DNA from: Epiperipatus broadwayi
Taxonomy: Eukaryota; Onychophora; Udeonychophora; Euonychophora; Peripatidae
Length of the DNA: 64,000 bases
Assembly: GCA_028023455.1 (NCBI GenBank)
Contig: JAQFVV010006238.1
Location: 4,476,572-4,540,571 of the forward strand
Reading direction: 5' to 3'
A program made the position numbers and the translations under genes. Every line of letters starts with the position of its first letter. Position 1 is the stretch's first letter. The notes under the pieces are model-generated. The model did no database searches and was not told the origin of the DNA. It was given only the letters and a program-made list of their open reading frames with translations. Shown in pieces: positions 25,321-37,100 of this stretch.

Positions 25321-26011
25321 TTCTAATATATAACATATAGTAACCACATTCCACTCTTTTTACACTCTTTCAGCTCTTTGAGCACTGTGAGCGCGCATCA
25401 GGTGACGTTCAGATGATGTTTTGTTTTCTTTCTTTGTTGATGTAAAAGGTATAAATGTGACATAGATGAAAATATGATTGTTAGAAAGCTTCATGACGTA
25501 GCTTTTAGAAAATGTTTATTTCAAAAAAATCGGTTAAAATTTAAATTTTTGGCAGCAATTTTAATCAACCACAGTATTTAATTCTTTTGTCTTTTTTAAT
25601 AATTTTTGTACTTATCATGGAGCGATAAAAGACAAAAATAATTTACGGGGCTACAGGTGACATATCTCCGGAACTATTAAAAAATGGCTGACAGAAGCGG
25701 TTGAATGTAATTTTGTAAGTAACATTTAAAAAATTTTTTTTTAATTTTTTTAGTAAAAGCATAATATATTTTTATATAAATTATACTTTTTATTAATTAT
25801 TTTTATTAATTATTTATTTTGTAATTTGTATGTGTTAGTTATTTACGTCCTTATATAATTAATATCTAACGTAACTTTTAATGTTCTACACTTATAAAAA
25901 TAATGTTTTTTCAAAAAGTATAATTTATTATGAAAATCATTAATTATGTATATAATATAATATGGTTTATAAGTAATTTGTTATAATTCCGATTCTTGTT
26001 TACGTTTTTCA

Positions 26012-26150
26012 AGTCTATAGCTAACAAATGATCTGTATGCAAATAAATTATATATACGTGATTCATGCTTTCGTTTTGGTATATGTTTCATAACATTATA
26101 TTCAAGTCAATAGCTAACAAATACACTATATGCAAATAAATTATATCTAT
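26012..26150. repeat. Direct repeat pair, about 50 bp each
   Basis: TTCAAGTCTATAGCTAACAA and its following TATGCAAATAAATTATAT block recur about 92 bases later with a few changes. Confidence 0.65.
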
Positions 26151-26173
26151 GTAGTACAATAAATATAATAAGA

Positions 26174-26312
26174 TAGCATCACTTCTGTGCATAAATAATA
26201 TAATCATCACTTTTGTGCATAAATAATATAAGAATCACTTGTGTGCATAAAGAATATACACATAACTGGTGTCCATAAAGAATATAAACATCACTGATGT
26301 ACACAAAAAACA
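26174..26312. repeat. Minisatellite, about 31-bp unit, five copies
   Basis: Diverged copies of ATCACTTNTGTGCATAAA plus AATATAA follow one another. Confidence 0.7.
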
Positions 26313-27030
26313 TAAAATGAAGAGATGAAACTCATTTTATCATAGTGATATAGACAGTAGCCTACAATTTCTAGTTTTAGACAGACAAGAAGCCAATTGC
26401 TATGATGATTTCTTTTGTATCTTTTATTATCATGAATCTTTTTCCTTATAGTCGCCTTTGACATTTAGAACATTTGGGGTACAAGATAAAAATGAAGAAG
26501 TCATATCCGACTTCTTTTGGGGATTGTGAAGCTGTGGATTATCTCAGGTAAGACATGTTATACATGTTTAGAAAGATAGTTTTGTGAGCAATGCAAAGAA
26601 ATTATCACTGAAGATATATTTTCAATTTTAGTTAATGTTACTTATCATATTATAAACAAACAATAAAATAATAAATATTTCGGATGTGAAAATTTTTTTT
26701 TTCCTTATTTTTTATATAGTTATCACTCTTTATTTTATGTTTATTGTTTTCCTTAATGTTTCTAGTTTCTATTAATGTATTTTTTTTTGCTCTAACATAA
26801 TTAAAACTGAAGTTATTGTGAAAATTGTGTGTCAGGCCAGTATTTTAAAAAGTTCAATATGGCGGCTTGAAGCTGAATCAGTTAAAGCAAAGTGAAAAAG
26901 AAAATGGTGGAAAAGTGAGAATTTTAGTAGATAATAAGATCTGATGAAGACTGCTAGGAACAGTTGAAACTGTAATATTAATAAATATTTTGCTTTAAAG
27001 TGTAAAAAGAGTGGAATGTGGTTATTATAA

Positions 27031-28120
27031 GTAAAATTGTTCTCATACTATCTTGTAAATACTATGGAAAATAAATAACCTTCAATTGATAATCAGTAAT
27101 TTTTACCTTGGCATAAGCCTTTTTATTTAACAAGATCATTTTTCGTTCTTTTTAAGTGTCTGCTCAATGACAAAAAATATATTTATAGTGGTTCTTCATT
27201 ATTTAAAACTGTGTTCAGTCACTTGTAACTACTGTATATTACTATAAACAATGTATTTAATGGAAATTTTAAAAGTACATTCACTGTAAATTACAGTAGT
27301 TATATTTTATACTATTTACTGCAATCTTTTTTTTAGTATGTTTATAAATTAATAGTAGAATTATTTTTTAAACAACTGTTGACATAACTCCAAGAGTCTA
27401 TATGTTATTAAAAAGAATCCCAAGAGTTTCAAATTTTTTAATTTACTTATTGAACAATGTTGTTCACAATGTACATTTATACTAAAGGGCTTTGTCCCCC
27501 ATGCCGTAGGCACTGATTATATTTCATCATTTTATTTCAAAGATAAATAAAATGCAAAATGCTATGATTTTTTTTTGTATATTCATTTGACATATATTTA
27601 ACATGCTCACATTATATTTTATCCTTTTTTTATTCATTTGGGTCAGTGCAAATTTAGTATTAAATAAATAATTATTAATAGCTTTTACTACTGATGTTAT
27701 GTTACTGCTTAAAAGTTTTATTTTATCCACATTTAATTCTGAAATTATATATATATATATATTAGAATCTTGTAAAAGTGTTGCCAAAAATGTTCATATC
27801 AATGTATTGATTGTCTATGAGGACAAATTTAAGTTCTATTTTTCCCTGCATTAATTTAGTTGTAACTATTTAATAAAATATACCTTTTTTTTCTTTAACA
27901 TATATTTAATTATCCCAGATCATGTTTATTGTTCCAAATAGAATAATTATGAATACTTTTTAAGATACTTTACTTTTTACTTCAGATGTTTTTTTCTGCC
28001 AGATTTTAACAAGTGTTTATTGTTTTTTATAAGGGTGCCGTTTTAATTACTCATTAACAATTTATATTTGATATTTTTAATGAACTATGTCATTTAGCAT
28101 TACTTTTCATTATATACATA
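27031..28120. other. AT-rich DNA with a short TA run
   Basis: A TA microsatellite lies at 27746-27762. Nothing else was recognised. Confidence 0.4.
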
Positions 28121-28243
28121 TGCAAAGAAATCAAGTCATATATCACATGACCTAATTTATAAAGCTTTTATTACAAATGTTATCTAATGAGTATGCCAAT
28201 AGCTCTTAACAAACTTTTATCTATGTCATTTAGTATTACTTAT

Positions 28244-28295
<52 letters not shown>

Positions 28296-28370
28296 AGGGC
28301 ATATATATATATATATGCAACAAAATCAAGTTATATATCACAAGACCTAATTTATAAAATTTGTATTACA
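28120..28370. repeat. Repeat copies and TA microsatellite
   Basis: The segment from about 28125 (AAAGAAATCAAGTCATATAT...) recurs from about 28315 and also matches 16885-16980 at the edge of the 17-kb inverted repeat. A TA microsatellite of about 40 bp (28250-28291) separates the copies. Confidence 0.65.
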
Positions 28371-28373
28371 AAT

Positions 28374-28527
28374 ATTATCTAATGAGCATTCCAATAGCTT
28401 TTAACAAGCTTTTAAGAATATTCCTATCTCCAGCCTCACTGAGAAAAGCCAGAAACTAGAAAACGATCTAGGGATAGGGATATTCTTAAAAGCTTGTTAA
28501 GAGCTATTGGCATGCTTATTAGATTAT
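28374..28527. repeat. Hairpin with about 55-bp arms and hammerhead-like loop
   Basis: Arms 28374-28429 and 28473-28527 are reverse complements with a few wobbles. The 43-base centre holds CACTGAGAAAAGCCAG and GAAAACGATCTAGGG, close to the centre of the 17-kb inverted repeat. The core lacks a canonical CTGANGA, so activity is doubtful. Confidence 0.65.
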
Positions 28528-28691
28528 ATATATATATATATATGAAAAATAAAAACAAGTTAGTCACGTAACCTGCTATCACTTGTTATTTATGATCAAT
28601 AGATGGCGTCTTTACCAAAACCGCCGAAACAAGTGTAAAATATTTTTACATAAACGCAAAAGGAGTCAGAATTAACTACCTCTTTCATTTT

Positions 28692-28751
28692 GCTCACCTC
28701 CAGATCAGCTGATTTCAAGCTGGTTTGCTTTCGTCAGTGGAAGGATAGAGC
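28692..28751 (-). ncRNA. Hammerhead ribozyme in satellite unit 1
   Basis: Minus-strand order: outer stem I GCTC (28751-28748), internal loop, inner stem I CCTTCCA (28744-28738), core CTGACGA (28737-28731), stem II AAGC/GCTT with loop AAACCA (28730-28717), GAA (28716-28714), palindromic stem III ATCAGCTGAT (28713-28704), C17 (28703), then TGGAGG (28702-28697) and GAGC closing stem I. Inner stem I pairs six bases with one G:U. Predicted cleavage lies between 28703 and 28702. The palindromic stem III suits both a 3-bp hairpin and a dimeric ribozyme. Equivalent copies lie at 29111-29169, 29529-29588, 29948-30007, 30367-30426, 30786-30845, 31205-31264 and 32043-32102. The second has lost one G of stem I, and the seventh has GAGA for GAGC in outer stem I. 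Confidence 0.88.
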
Positions 28752-31623
28752 TATAGAAACTAGGTCTAAAGACTGACTCTCAAGCGTTTATGCAAAACGT
28801 TTATATCAGTTTGCAAGCATGAATTTTTCAGACCGGTAAAGTCTTCAAACTCAGCCTAGCAAGCTAGATATCTATATGGGTCTGATCTCAGTTCAGTTTC
28901 ACCACATAGTCAAAGTCTCTGCAATATATATCATTGCAAGAAAACTTTAAAGGTACATTTATGAAAAATAAAAACAAGTTAGTCACGTAACCTGCTATCA
29001 CTTGTTATTTATGATCAATAGATGGCGTCTTTACCAAAACCGCCGAAACAAGTGTAAAATATTTTTACATAAACGCAAAAGGAGTCAGAATTAACTACCT
29101 CTTTCATTTTGCTCACCTCAGATCAGCTGATTTCAAGCTGGTTTGCTTTCGTCAGTGGAAGGATAGAGCTATAGAAACTAGGTCTAAAGACTGACTCTCA
29201 AGCGTTTATGCAAAACGTTTATATCAGTTTGCAAGCGTGAATTTTTCAGACCGGTAAAGTCTTCAAACTCAGCCTAGCAAGCTAGATATCTATATGGGTC
29301 TGATCTCAGTTCAGTTTCACCACATAGTCAAAGTCTCTGCAATATATATCATTGCAAGAAAACTTTAAAGGTACATTTATGAAAAATAAAAACAAGTTAG
29401 TCACGTAACCTGCTATCACTTGTTATTTATGATCAATAGATGGCGTCTTTACCAAAACCGCCGAAACAAGTGTAAAATATTTTTACATAAACGCAAAAGG
29501 AGTCAGAATTAACTACCTCTTTCATTTTGCTCACCTCCAGATCAGCTGATTTCAAGCTGGTTTGCTTTCGTCAGTGGAAGGATAGAGCTATAGAAACTAG
29601 GTCTAAAGACTGACTCTCAAGCGTTTATGCAAAACGTTTATATCAGTTTGCAAGCGTGAATTTTTCAGACCGGTAAAGTCTTCAAACTCAGCCTAGCAAG
29701 CTAGATATCTATATGGGTCTGATCTCAGTTCAGTTTCACCACATAGTCAAAGTCTCTGCAATATATATCATTGCAAGAAAACTTTAAAGGTACATTTATG
29801 AAAAATAAAAACAAGTTAGTCACGTAACCTGCTATCACTTGTTATTTATGATCAATAGATGGCGTCTTTACCAAAACCGCCGAAACAAGTGTAAAATATT
29901 TTTACATAAACGCAAAAGGAGTCAGAATTAACTACCTCTTTCATTTTGCTCACCTCCAGATCAGCTGATTTCAAGCTGGTTTGCTTTCGTCAGTGGAAGG
30001 ATAGAGCTATAGAAACTAGGTCTAAAGACTGACTCTCAAGCGTTTATGCAAAACGTTTATATCAGTTTGCAAGCGTGAATTTTTCAGACCGGTAAAGTCT
30101 TCAAACTCAGCCTAGCAAGCTAGATATCTATATGGGTCTGATCTCAGTTCAGTTTCACCACATAGTCAAAGTCTCTGCAATATATATCATTGCAAGAAAA
30201 CTTTAAAGGTACATTTATGAAAAATAAAAACAAGTTAGTCACGTAACCTGCTATCACTTGTTATTTATGATCAATAGATGGCGTCTTTACCAAAACCGCC
30301 GAAACAAGTGTAAAATATTTTTACATAAACGCAAAAGGAGTCAGAATTAACTACCTCTTTCATTTTGCTCACCTCCAGATCAGCTGATTTCAAGCTGGTT
30401 TGCTTTCGTCAGTGGAAGGATAGAGCTATAGAAACTAGGTCTAAAGACTGACTCTCAAGCGTTTATGCAAAACGTTTATATCAGTTTGCAAGCGTGAATT
30501 TTTCAGACCGGTAAAGTCTTCAAACTCAGCCTAGCAAGCTAGATATCTATATGGGTCTGATCTCAGTTCAGTTTCACCACATAGTCAAAGTCTCTGCAAT
30601 ATATATCATTGCAAGAAAACTTTAAAGGTACATTTATGAAAAATAAAAACAAGTTAGTCACGTAACCTGCTATCACTTGTTATTTATGATCAATAGATGG
30701 CGTCTTTACCAAAACCGCCGAAACAAGTGTAAAATATTTTTACATAAACGCAAAAGGAGTCAGAATTAACTACCTCTTTCATTTTGCTCACCTCCAGATC
30801 AGCTGATTTCAAGCTGGTTTGCTTTCGTCAGTGGAAGGATAGAGCTATAGAAACTAGGTCTAAAGACTGACTCTCAAGCGTTTATGCAAAACGTTTATAT
30901 CAGTTTGCAAGCGTGAATTTTTCAGACCGGTAAAGTCTTCAAACTCAGCCTAGCAAGCTAGATATCTATATGGGTCTGATCTCAGTTCAGTTTCACCACA
31001 TAGTCAAAGTCTCTGCAATATATATCATTGCAAGAAAACTTTAAAGGTACATTTATGAAAAATAAAAACAAGTTAGTCACGTAACCTGCTATCACTTGTT
31101 ATTTATGATCAATAGATGGCGTCTTTACCAAAACCACCGAAACAAGTGTAAAATATTTTTACATAAACACAAAAGGAGTCAGAATTAACTACCTCTTTCA
31201 TTTTTCTCACCTCCAGATCAGCTGATTTCAAGCTGGTTTGCTTTCGTCAGTGGAAGGATAGAGCTATAGAAACTAGGTCTAAAGACTGACTCTCAAGCGT
31301 TTATGCAAAACGTTTATATCAGTTTGCAAGCGTGAATTTTTCAGACCGGTAAAGTCTTCAAACTCAGCCTAGCAAGCTAGATATCTATATGGGTCTGATC
31401 TCAGTTCAGTTTCACCACATAGTCAAAGTCTCTACAATATATATCATTGCAAGAAAACTTTAAAGGTACATTTATGAAAAATAATAACAAGTTAGTCACG
31501 TAACCTGCTATCACTTGTTATTTATGATCAATAGATGGCGTCTTTACCAAAACCGCCGAAACAAGTGTAAAATATTTTTACATAAACGCAAAAGGAGTCA
31601 GAATTAACTACCTCTTTCATTTT

Positions 31624-31683
31624 GCTCACCTCCAGATCAGCTGATTTCAAGCTGGTTTGCTTTCATCAGTGGAAGGATAGAGC
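31624..31683 (-). ncRNA. Hammerhead ribozyme, unit 8, natural core variant
   Basis: As in unit 1, but the core reads CTGATGA (31669-31663) instead of CTGACGA. This changes only position 7, the one variable base of the core, and gives the most common hammerhead form. All stems are unchanged. Confidence 0.88.
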
Positions 31684-32462
31684 TATAGAAACTAGGTCTA
31701 AAGACTGACTCTCAAGCGTTTATGCAAAACGTTTATATCAGTTTGCAAGCGTGAATTTTTCAGACCGGTAAAGTCTTCAAACTCAGCCTAGCAAGCTAGA
31801 TATCTATATGGGTCTGATCTCAGTTCAGTTTCACCACATAGTCAAAGTCTCTGCAATATATATCATTGCAAGAAAACTTTAAAGGTACATTTATGAAAAA
31901 TAAAAACAAGTTAGTCACGTAACCTGCTATCACTTGTTATTTATGATCAATAGATGGCGTCTTTACCAAAACCGCCAAAACAAGTGTAAAATATTTTTAC
32001 ATAAACGCAAAAGGAGTCAGAATTAACTACCTCTTTCATTTTGCTCACCTCCAGATCAGCTGATTTCAAGCTGGTTTGCTTTCGTCAGTGGAAGGATAGA
32101 GCTATAGAAACTAGGTCTAAAGACTGACTCTCAAGCATTTTTGCAAAACGTTTATATCAGTTTGCAAGCGTGAATTTTGGTAAAGACGCCATCTATTGAT
32201 CATAAATAACAAGTGATAGCAGGTTACGTGACTAACTTGTTTTTATTTTTCATAAATGTACCTTTAAAGTTTTCTTGCAATGATATATATTGCAGAGACT
32301 TTGACTATGTGGTGAAACTGAACTGAGATCAGACCCATATAGATATCTAGCTTGCTAGGCTGAGTTTGAAGACTTCACCGGTCTGAAAAATTCACGCTTG
32401 CAAACTGATATAAACGTTTTGCATAAGCGCTTGAGAGTCAGTCTTTAGACCTAGTTTCTATA

Positions 32463-32522
32463 GCTCTATCCTTCCACTGACGAAAGCAAACCAGCTTGAA
32501 ATCAGCTGATCTGGAGGTGAGC
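32463..32522 (+). ncRNA. Hammerhead ribozyme in the inverted satellite copy
   Basis: The same parts are read on the plus strand: GCTC outer stem I, CCTTCCA, CTGACGA, AAGC/GCTT, GAA, ATCAGCTGAT, C, TGGAGG, GAGC. Predicted cleavage falls after C17 at about 32511. Transcription through the whole array from either side would therefore include ribozymes of one sense and antisense copies of the other. Confidence 0.88.
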
Positions 32523-32622
32523 AAAATGAAAGAGGTAGTTAATTCTGATTCCTTTTGCGTTTATGTAAAAATATTTTACACTTATTTCGGCGGTTTTGGT
32601 AAAGACGCCATCTATTGATCAT

Positions 32623-33675
32623 ATATATATATTGTACCAGTATGAAGTGTGGCTATATTGATTTGGGTTGCCCATAAGGTAGAAAGTCTATTGAAATTAT
32701 GTTATTAGATAATCAAACATAGAATTAGCCTAAGTAGAATAAGAGACTTTTTATGTCTTATCCAAATTTCCTCAGTTATACCAATACATTATTTAAAGAA
32801 ATTACTTAGTGATAAGTTCTAGCTCTTAAAATATAGACAAGTACAAGACAATGATTTGTTACTAAGTAATTTATGCTTCTTGAATACTATTTACAAACTT
32901 ACATTTTTGTTGATAGGATAAGTAATCCATAATTCAGCAATACATAAAATTAATAATAATAACCTATTTAGAATTTGTAAATGAACTATGAATGTATATA
33001 AAATATAATAAATAAGCTTCTTATGTGGTATTGACATTTAATGTTTGGACCGATGGTGCTATAAAAGCAATAGACATATTTATAACTAAGAAAAAAATAT
33101 ATACATGTGTGTGTATCTACACTTTAATAAAAGATATTAAGAAATGTTCTAATTTGTTACAATTTAGTCAGTCTAATGAATCGAAAATCCAAATAAAATA
33201 TTCATACTTGCATAAACTGATGAGTTTGTAATTTGGAATAATAATTTTTTCTCTTAAGTATATTTTGTTGATACTACTAATCCTAAAATAAAAGAACTAA
33301 CATAAATAATTGCAATAAGCATAAAGAAATTTCTGAATAGGATTTAATAATCCATGGTAGGCATAAATTTCTTGATGAGAATATGTTTATTAGACGTTCC
33401 AGATTGAATAAAATATTCTATATTAGCAGAACATGAAAGTATGAAATATTGTTGCAAGGTTTCCTATTGGTAGTTAGTGTAAATCATGTTAGATACCTCT
33501 GAAAATAATCATCCTCTTTTGATTTATAATAGGTAGAAAGCATTTGAGCTATGATTTTTGATACTATGTGTCTGTATAATTTCATTATGTTAATTTCTTT
33601 ACAGAAAGACAGTGTTTTATCTCTATTTTATATAGTAATCCTTAAATGCACAAAAAATATACATGAACTGAGGGT
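32623..33675. other. AT-rich DNA, nothing recognised
   Basis: A 68-codon frame at 33025-33231 (plus) has no recognisable domain. Confidence 0.35.
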
Positions 33676-33803
33676 CTATTCATGAAAATCCTAGCTATCC
33701 AATATGACGTAGCCTGATATGATGTTGTGATATTATAATCTATACATGAAAGGCCCAGCTATTTCATATGAAGTAGCTCGATATGACATTGCGATATTAT
33801 AAT
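33676..33803. repeat. Tandem duplication of a 64-bp unit
   Basis: Units 33676-33739 and 33740-33803 share CTAT-CATGAAA, CCAGCTAT/CTAGCTAT, the GTAGC--GATATGA block and GATATTATAAT, with about a dozen differences. Confidence 0.75.
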
Positions 33804-34136
33804 AATGCTGAAAAGGTTTAAAGTTAATGTTATTCTACAGATAATCCTCTAATAATTTATATTTTAGCCCAGCTGTTTAACTTTCCTGTTGATATTAGAT
33901 ATTAATATTTGTCTATATTTATTGGAAATCAAATAAACATCCTGTGAATATTTCGGTGAAATGAAATTTTGTTTAGAATACAAGTTCTAAATGAACAGTC
34001 ATCATTAAGCCATTGCACTTTAATTTGTTTAAGAGAATAGTTGATAAACTTTTAAGCTTCCATGAAATAAACTTTCTTTGTACAGAACTTCATGAATATA
34101 TATATATATATTATAACGATCCATTACAATATATAT

Positions 34137-34172
<36 letters not shown>

Positions 34173-37100
34173 GCCCTTTTCTATAGGCCAGTAATAGTTC
34201 ATAACAGTCAATTACTAAAAATTTTAAATTTTAGAATATGTTCTTTTAATACATTAATTATAGTTTGTCGATTATATTTTTAAAGTACAATTTAAAGCTA
34301 AAGAAAATACGTAGTATATAAAATTATAGCGAATTATTTAAAAAGTAGTTAAGTAAAGTTTAAAATATTGTTTGATATGGTTGTAAAAGCTGGCCATATT
34401 AAATAACACAGCTATAAATAATTAAAATTATATTTAAAAAAAAATTCGATTTTAATAGTTTAAAACTTATCATATTTAAATAGTCAAAATTAATATAGTA
34501 TATTTTAAAAATAAACTTTATGATGGTGAAAATTATATCTAGTTCTATATTTTTAAAATTATTCTTCCAAATTTTTTATAATTATTTTATATAATATAAT
34601 AAGTGTATCAGATTTATTAGTCTAGGCAGAGAAATAGATTGAAAATCATCTGTCAAAGTTATTAATCATGTGACTTGTATATTACATACGTTCACACACA
34701 CGCGTGTTTGAATTAATAACAAAGTTTAAAATATTTTAAAAGTTATATTATAGAATTGGATAGAATTATTGCCTATCATAAAAGTAAATAGTAATAAATA
34801 TTAAGTTAACTATCGTATGTAATGTTTTAAGTAATGTAATAAAGACGAATACAGATATAATAAAAATTAAATATTTTGTTTAAATAAAAATAGCTAAATG
34901 GAATAGGTTATTAAGGTTATTTTAAAAGTTATTTTAAATGTTTAAATAATTTTATTAAAATAATAATTGATTCAAAAGTAATATTTTAAATAATATTTTT
35001 TAAATTTTATTATATCATAATTTCTAATTTTGAAATTCAATTCTACTTGAAATTGGAAATATGTAAATTTGTTCTCAAGCTAAAGTAAGAATTAACCAAT
35101 AGGAATAGGTATTCTTACAGACTATAAATATGAATTGCACGAGGGTATAAGGGGAGATTAATAATGTATTGAAACAGGAGAAAGGTAAATTATAGCTATC
35201 AAAGAGATAGTATTTTAAAATTATTATTTTAGTCAATTTTAGCGCTCTCTCATAATTTATTTGCAAAAACTAAGTAATATTTTAAAAGTAACTTGCAAAA
35301 AAGAGAGGGTAAACTAAAAAATATTTTAATAATTTCGTTTAACATGCTTTGTTAAATTTTTTAAAGTTCCTTTATCAGTAGTATTTTATCTAAAAATTTA
35401 ACCTAAACTTCGCAATAAAAAATGGATATACTACGAAATAAAATGGATATAAATTGTAATACTGAAAAAATATTTGAAATATTTATTGATACAGCTTTAT
35501 TTATGCATTTGGTACATAAAAAAAAACCACAGCACAGACATCATACGGAGTCTAATGAAAAAATTGGAGACGCATTATTATTTATAAGCCTATCCAAGAT
35601 TTATTTTTTAAATAGTAATAAGACAATTGTATATTGCATGAATTATTTTATATAATATTATATCAAAAGGAGTAAAATGTTATATCCTTTCTGAAGGTAA
35701 CATTTTTTTAATTTATTTTTAAAAGTGATATATAAAAATAGCAAATGAAAGTTTAAATGTATCAAGAAGGAAACATATATAAAAAAGTGAATACATAGTT
35801 GAATAAAAGATGGATCCATGGAAATACAAATAGTACTTAAAAGTTTATCGAATATTTTTAAAGTTAAATTAGATGGATTGATGCATCGGATACACAGAGA
35901 ATATTGGTAGAGAAGATTAAGAAGCTTCACGGGATTAATTAATATTATGATTTAATAATTATCATCCTAAATACTAAAACCAAGGATTATTTTCTATAAA
36001 TTTTATTAAATGGATTAATAATTATTTTGTTTTAAACTTTAACGCGCTTGGAGAAGAACATTTTTGGAAAACTCTAGAGAAAATAATAAGCATTTTGGAC
36101 TTATCAGGAACTATCATCAAGAAAATATGTAACTATAGTTTTGATTCCTTTTATTTTGTTAACCTAGTTTAAATCTAAATTTTTTATATAAGATTAGGAA
36201 AAACATAAAAACATTAATGTATTAATATTAAAATTTTATAATATAACAATCTAATAATTTAGCTAAAAATATTTTAATATAAAGTGTATGGGTGTGAATT
36301 TTTTTTATATATCTGCAATGCTCAAGTGGATAAAGGAAGCCTACTGAACACGATGACTAGATAAAGGTTATTGGTAATAATAATAACTATTGATAATTTA
36401 TAATGTATATTTTTTTGTTTTCTTTAGATCATCCATAAATTGGAAGAATGAAGTGTAAAAGTTTTTTACTTATATGTACCGCATTTCATACAACATTTAA
36501 AAAAAAAACATTATGAGATAGGATTGATTTGAAAATATGCATATGAGATTATTATTTTTTTTTTATTAGTGATATAATCCAACATAACAAATAATTATGT
36601 GATTCTTTTAAAATTTTCATGTTATTGGATATTCAAATATTGTCTAAGTAGATTGTATATGATTAAACATACAGAGCAATGAAGTAAGCAACTTTTCTTA
36701 TGGGATAGTAAGATTGTTTAACTATTAATGAATTTTATTTATTGTTTTGTAAATGCAGATAGTTATTTATTGATGTAAGATGTAGAAAAATCTTGAGAAA
36801 TAATGTTGAGATAGTGGCTTGGAAGTACTATAGTTAGCAGGAAACCAAGATGATGTATTTGTTTTAAAAAATAGGATGTTATAAGGAATGGAAATAATAT
36901 TTAGTCTTTATGTGAATATCAGCATAGTTAACATAGCCCTATGACTGATACACATTTTATTTGGACAGTGTTTATATTTCTTTAAATATTTGATGTTCTA
37001 ATAAAGCTGAAGAAATAGTTTTAACATCGTCCCTGTATTAGAGGATATTAGGCAGGTAAATGTCCTACCTCTTCGCACTATGCCATGATTTTGAGATATG

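Larger units (their letters stand above)
25330..27030. mobile_element. 1.7-kb unit bounded by short inverted repeats
   Basis: About 34 bp at the left (TAACCACATTCCACTCTTTT and TACACTCTTT, 25340-25370) are reverse complementary to the right end (about 26990-27025). Just inside the right end, plus strand 26942-26974, lies CTGATGAAGACTG-loop-CAGTTGAAAC, the PLE-type hairpin. The interior is AT-rich with no RT or transposase frame. Most simply two inverted partial PLE terminal repeats bracketing other sequence; a non-autonomous DNA transposon is the alternative. Confidence 0.5.
28542..32622. repeat. 419-bp hammerhead-bearing satellite array
   Basis: Units start at 28542, 28961, 29379, 29798, 30217, 30636, 31055, 31474 and 31893. 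All are 419 bp except the second (418). Eight are complete; the ninth breaks at about 32178 and joins an inverted copy (32178-32622) that runs slightly over one unit. Copies differ by only a few substitutions, so amplification or homogenisation is recent. Each unit has a hammerhead on the unit's minus strand and a second imperfect hairpin (for example 28781-28818). No open frame exists. TA runs flank both ends. The unit shares the TATGGGTCTGA...TCAGTTCAG block with repeats at 51240-51290 and 17140-17170. Best explained as a retrozyme-like non-coding retroelement family. A plain satellite that captured a ribozyme is the alternative. Confidence 0.95.

Noticed and set aside
28542-32622. CRISPR-like regular repeats
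   Set aside because: Units are contiguous 419-bp tandem copies with no unique spacers; eukaryotic satellite.
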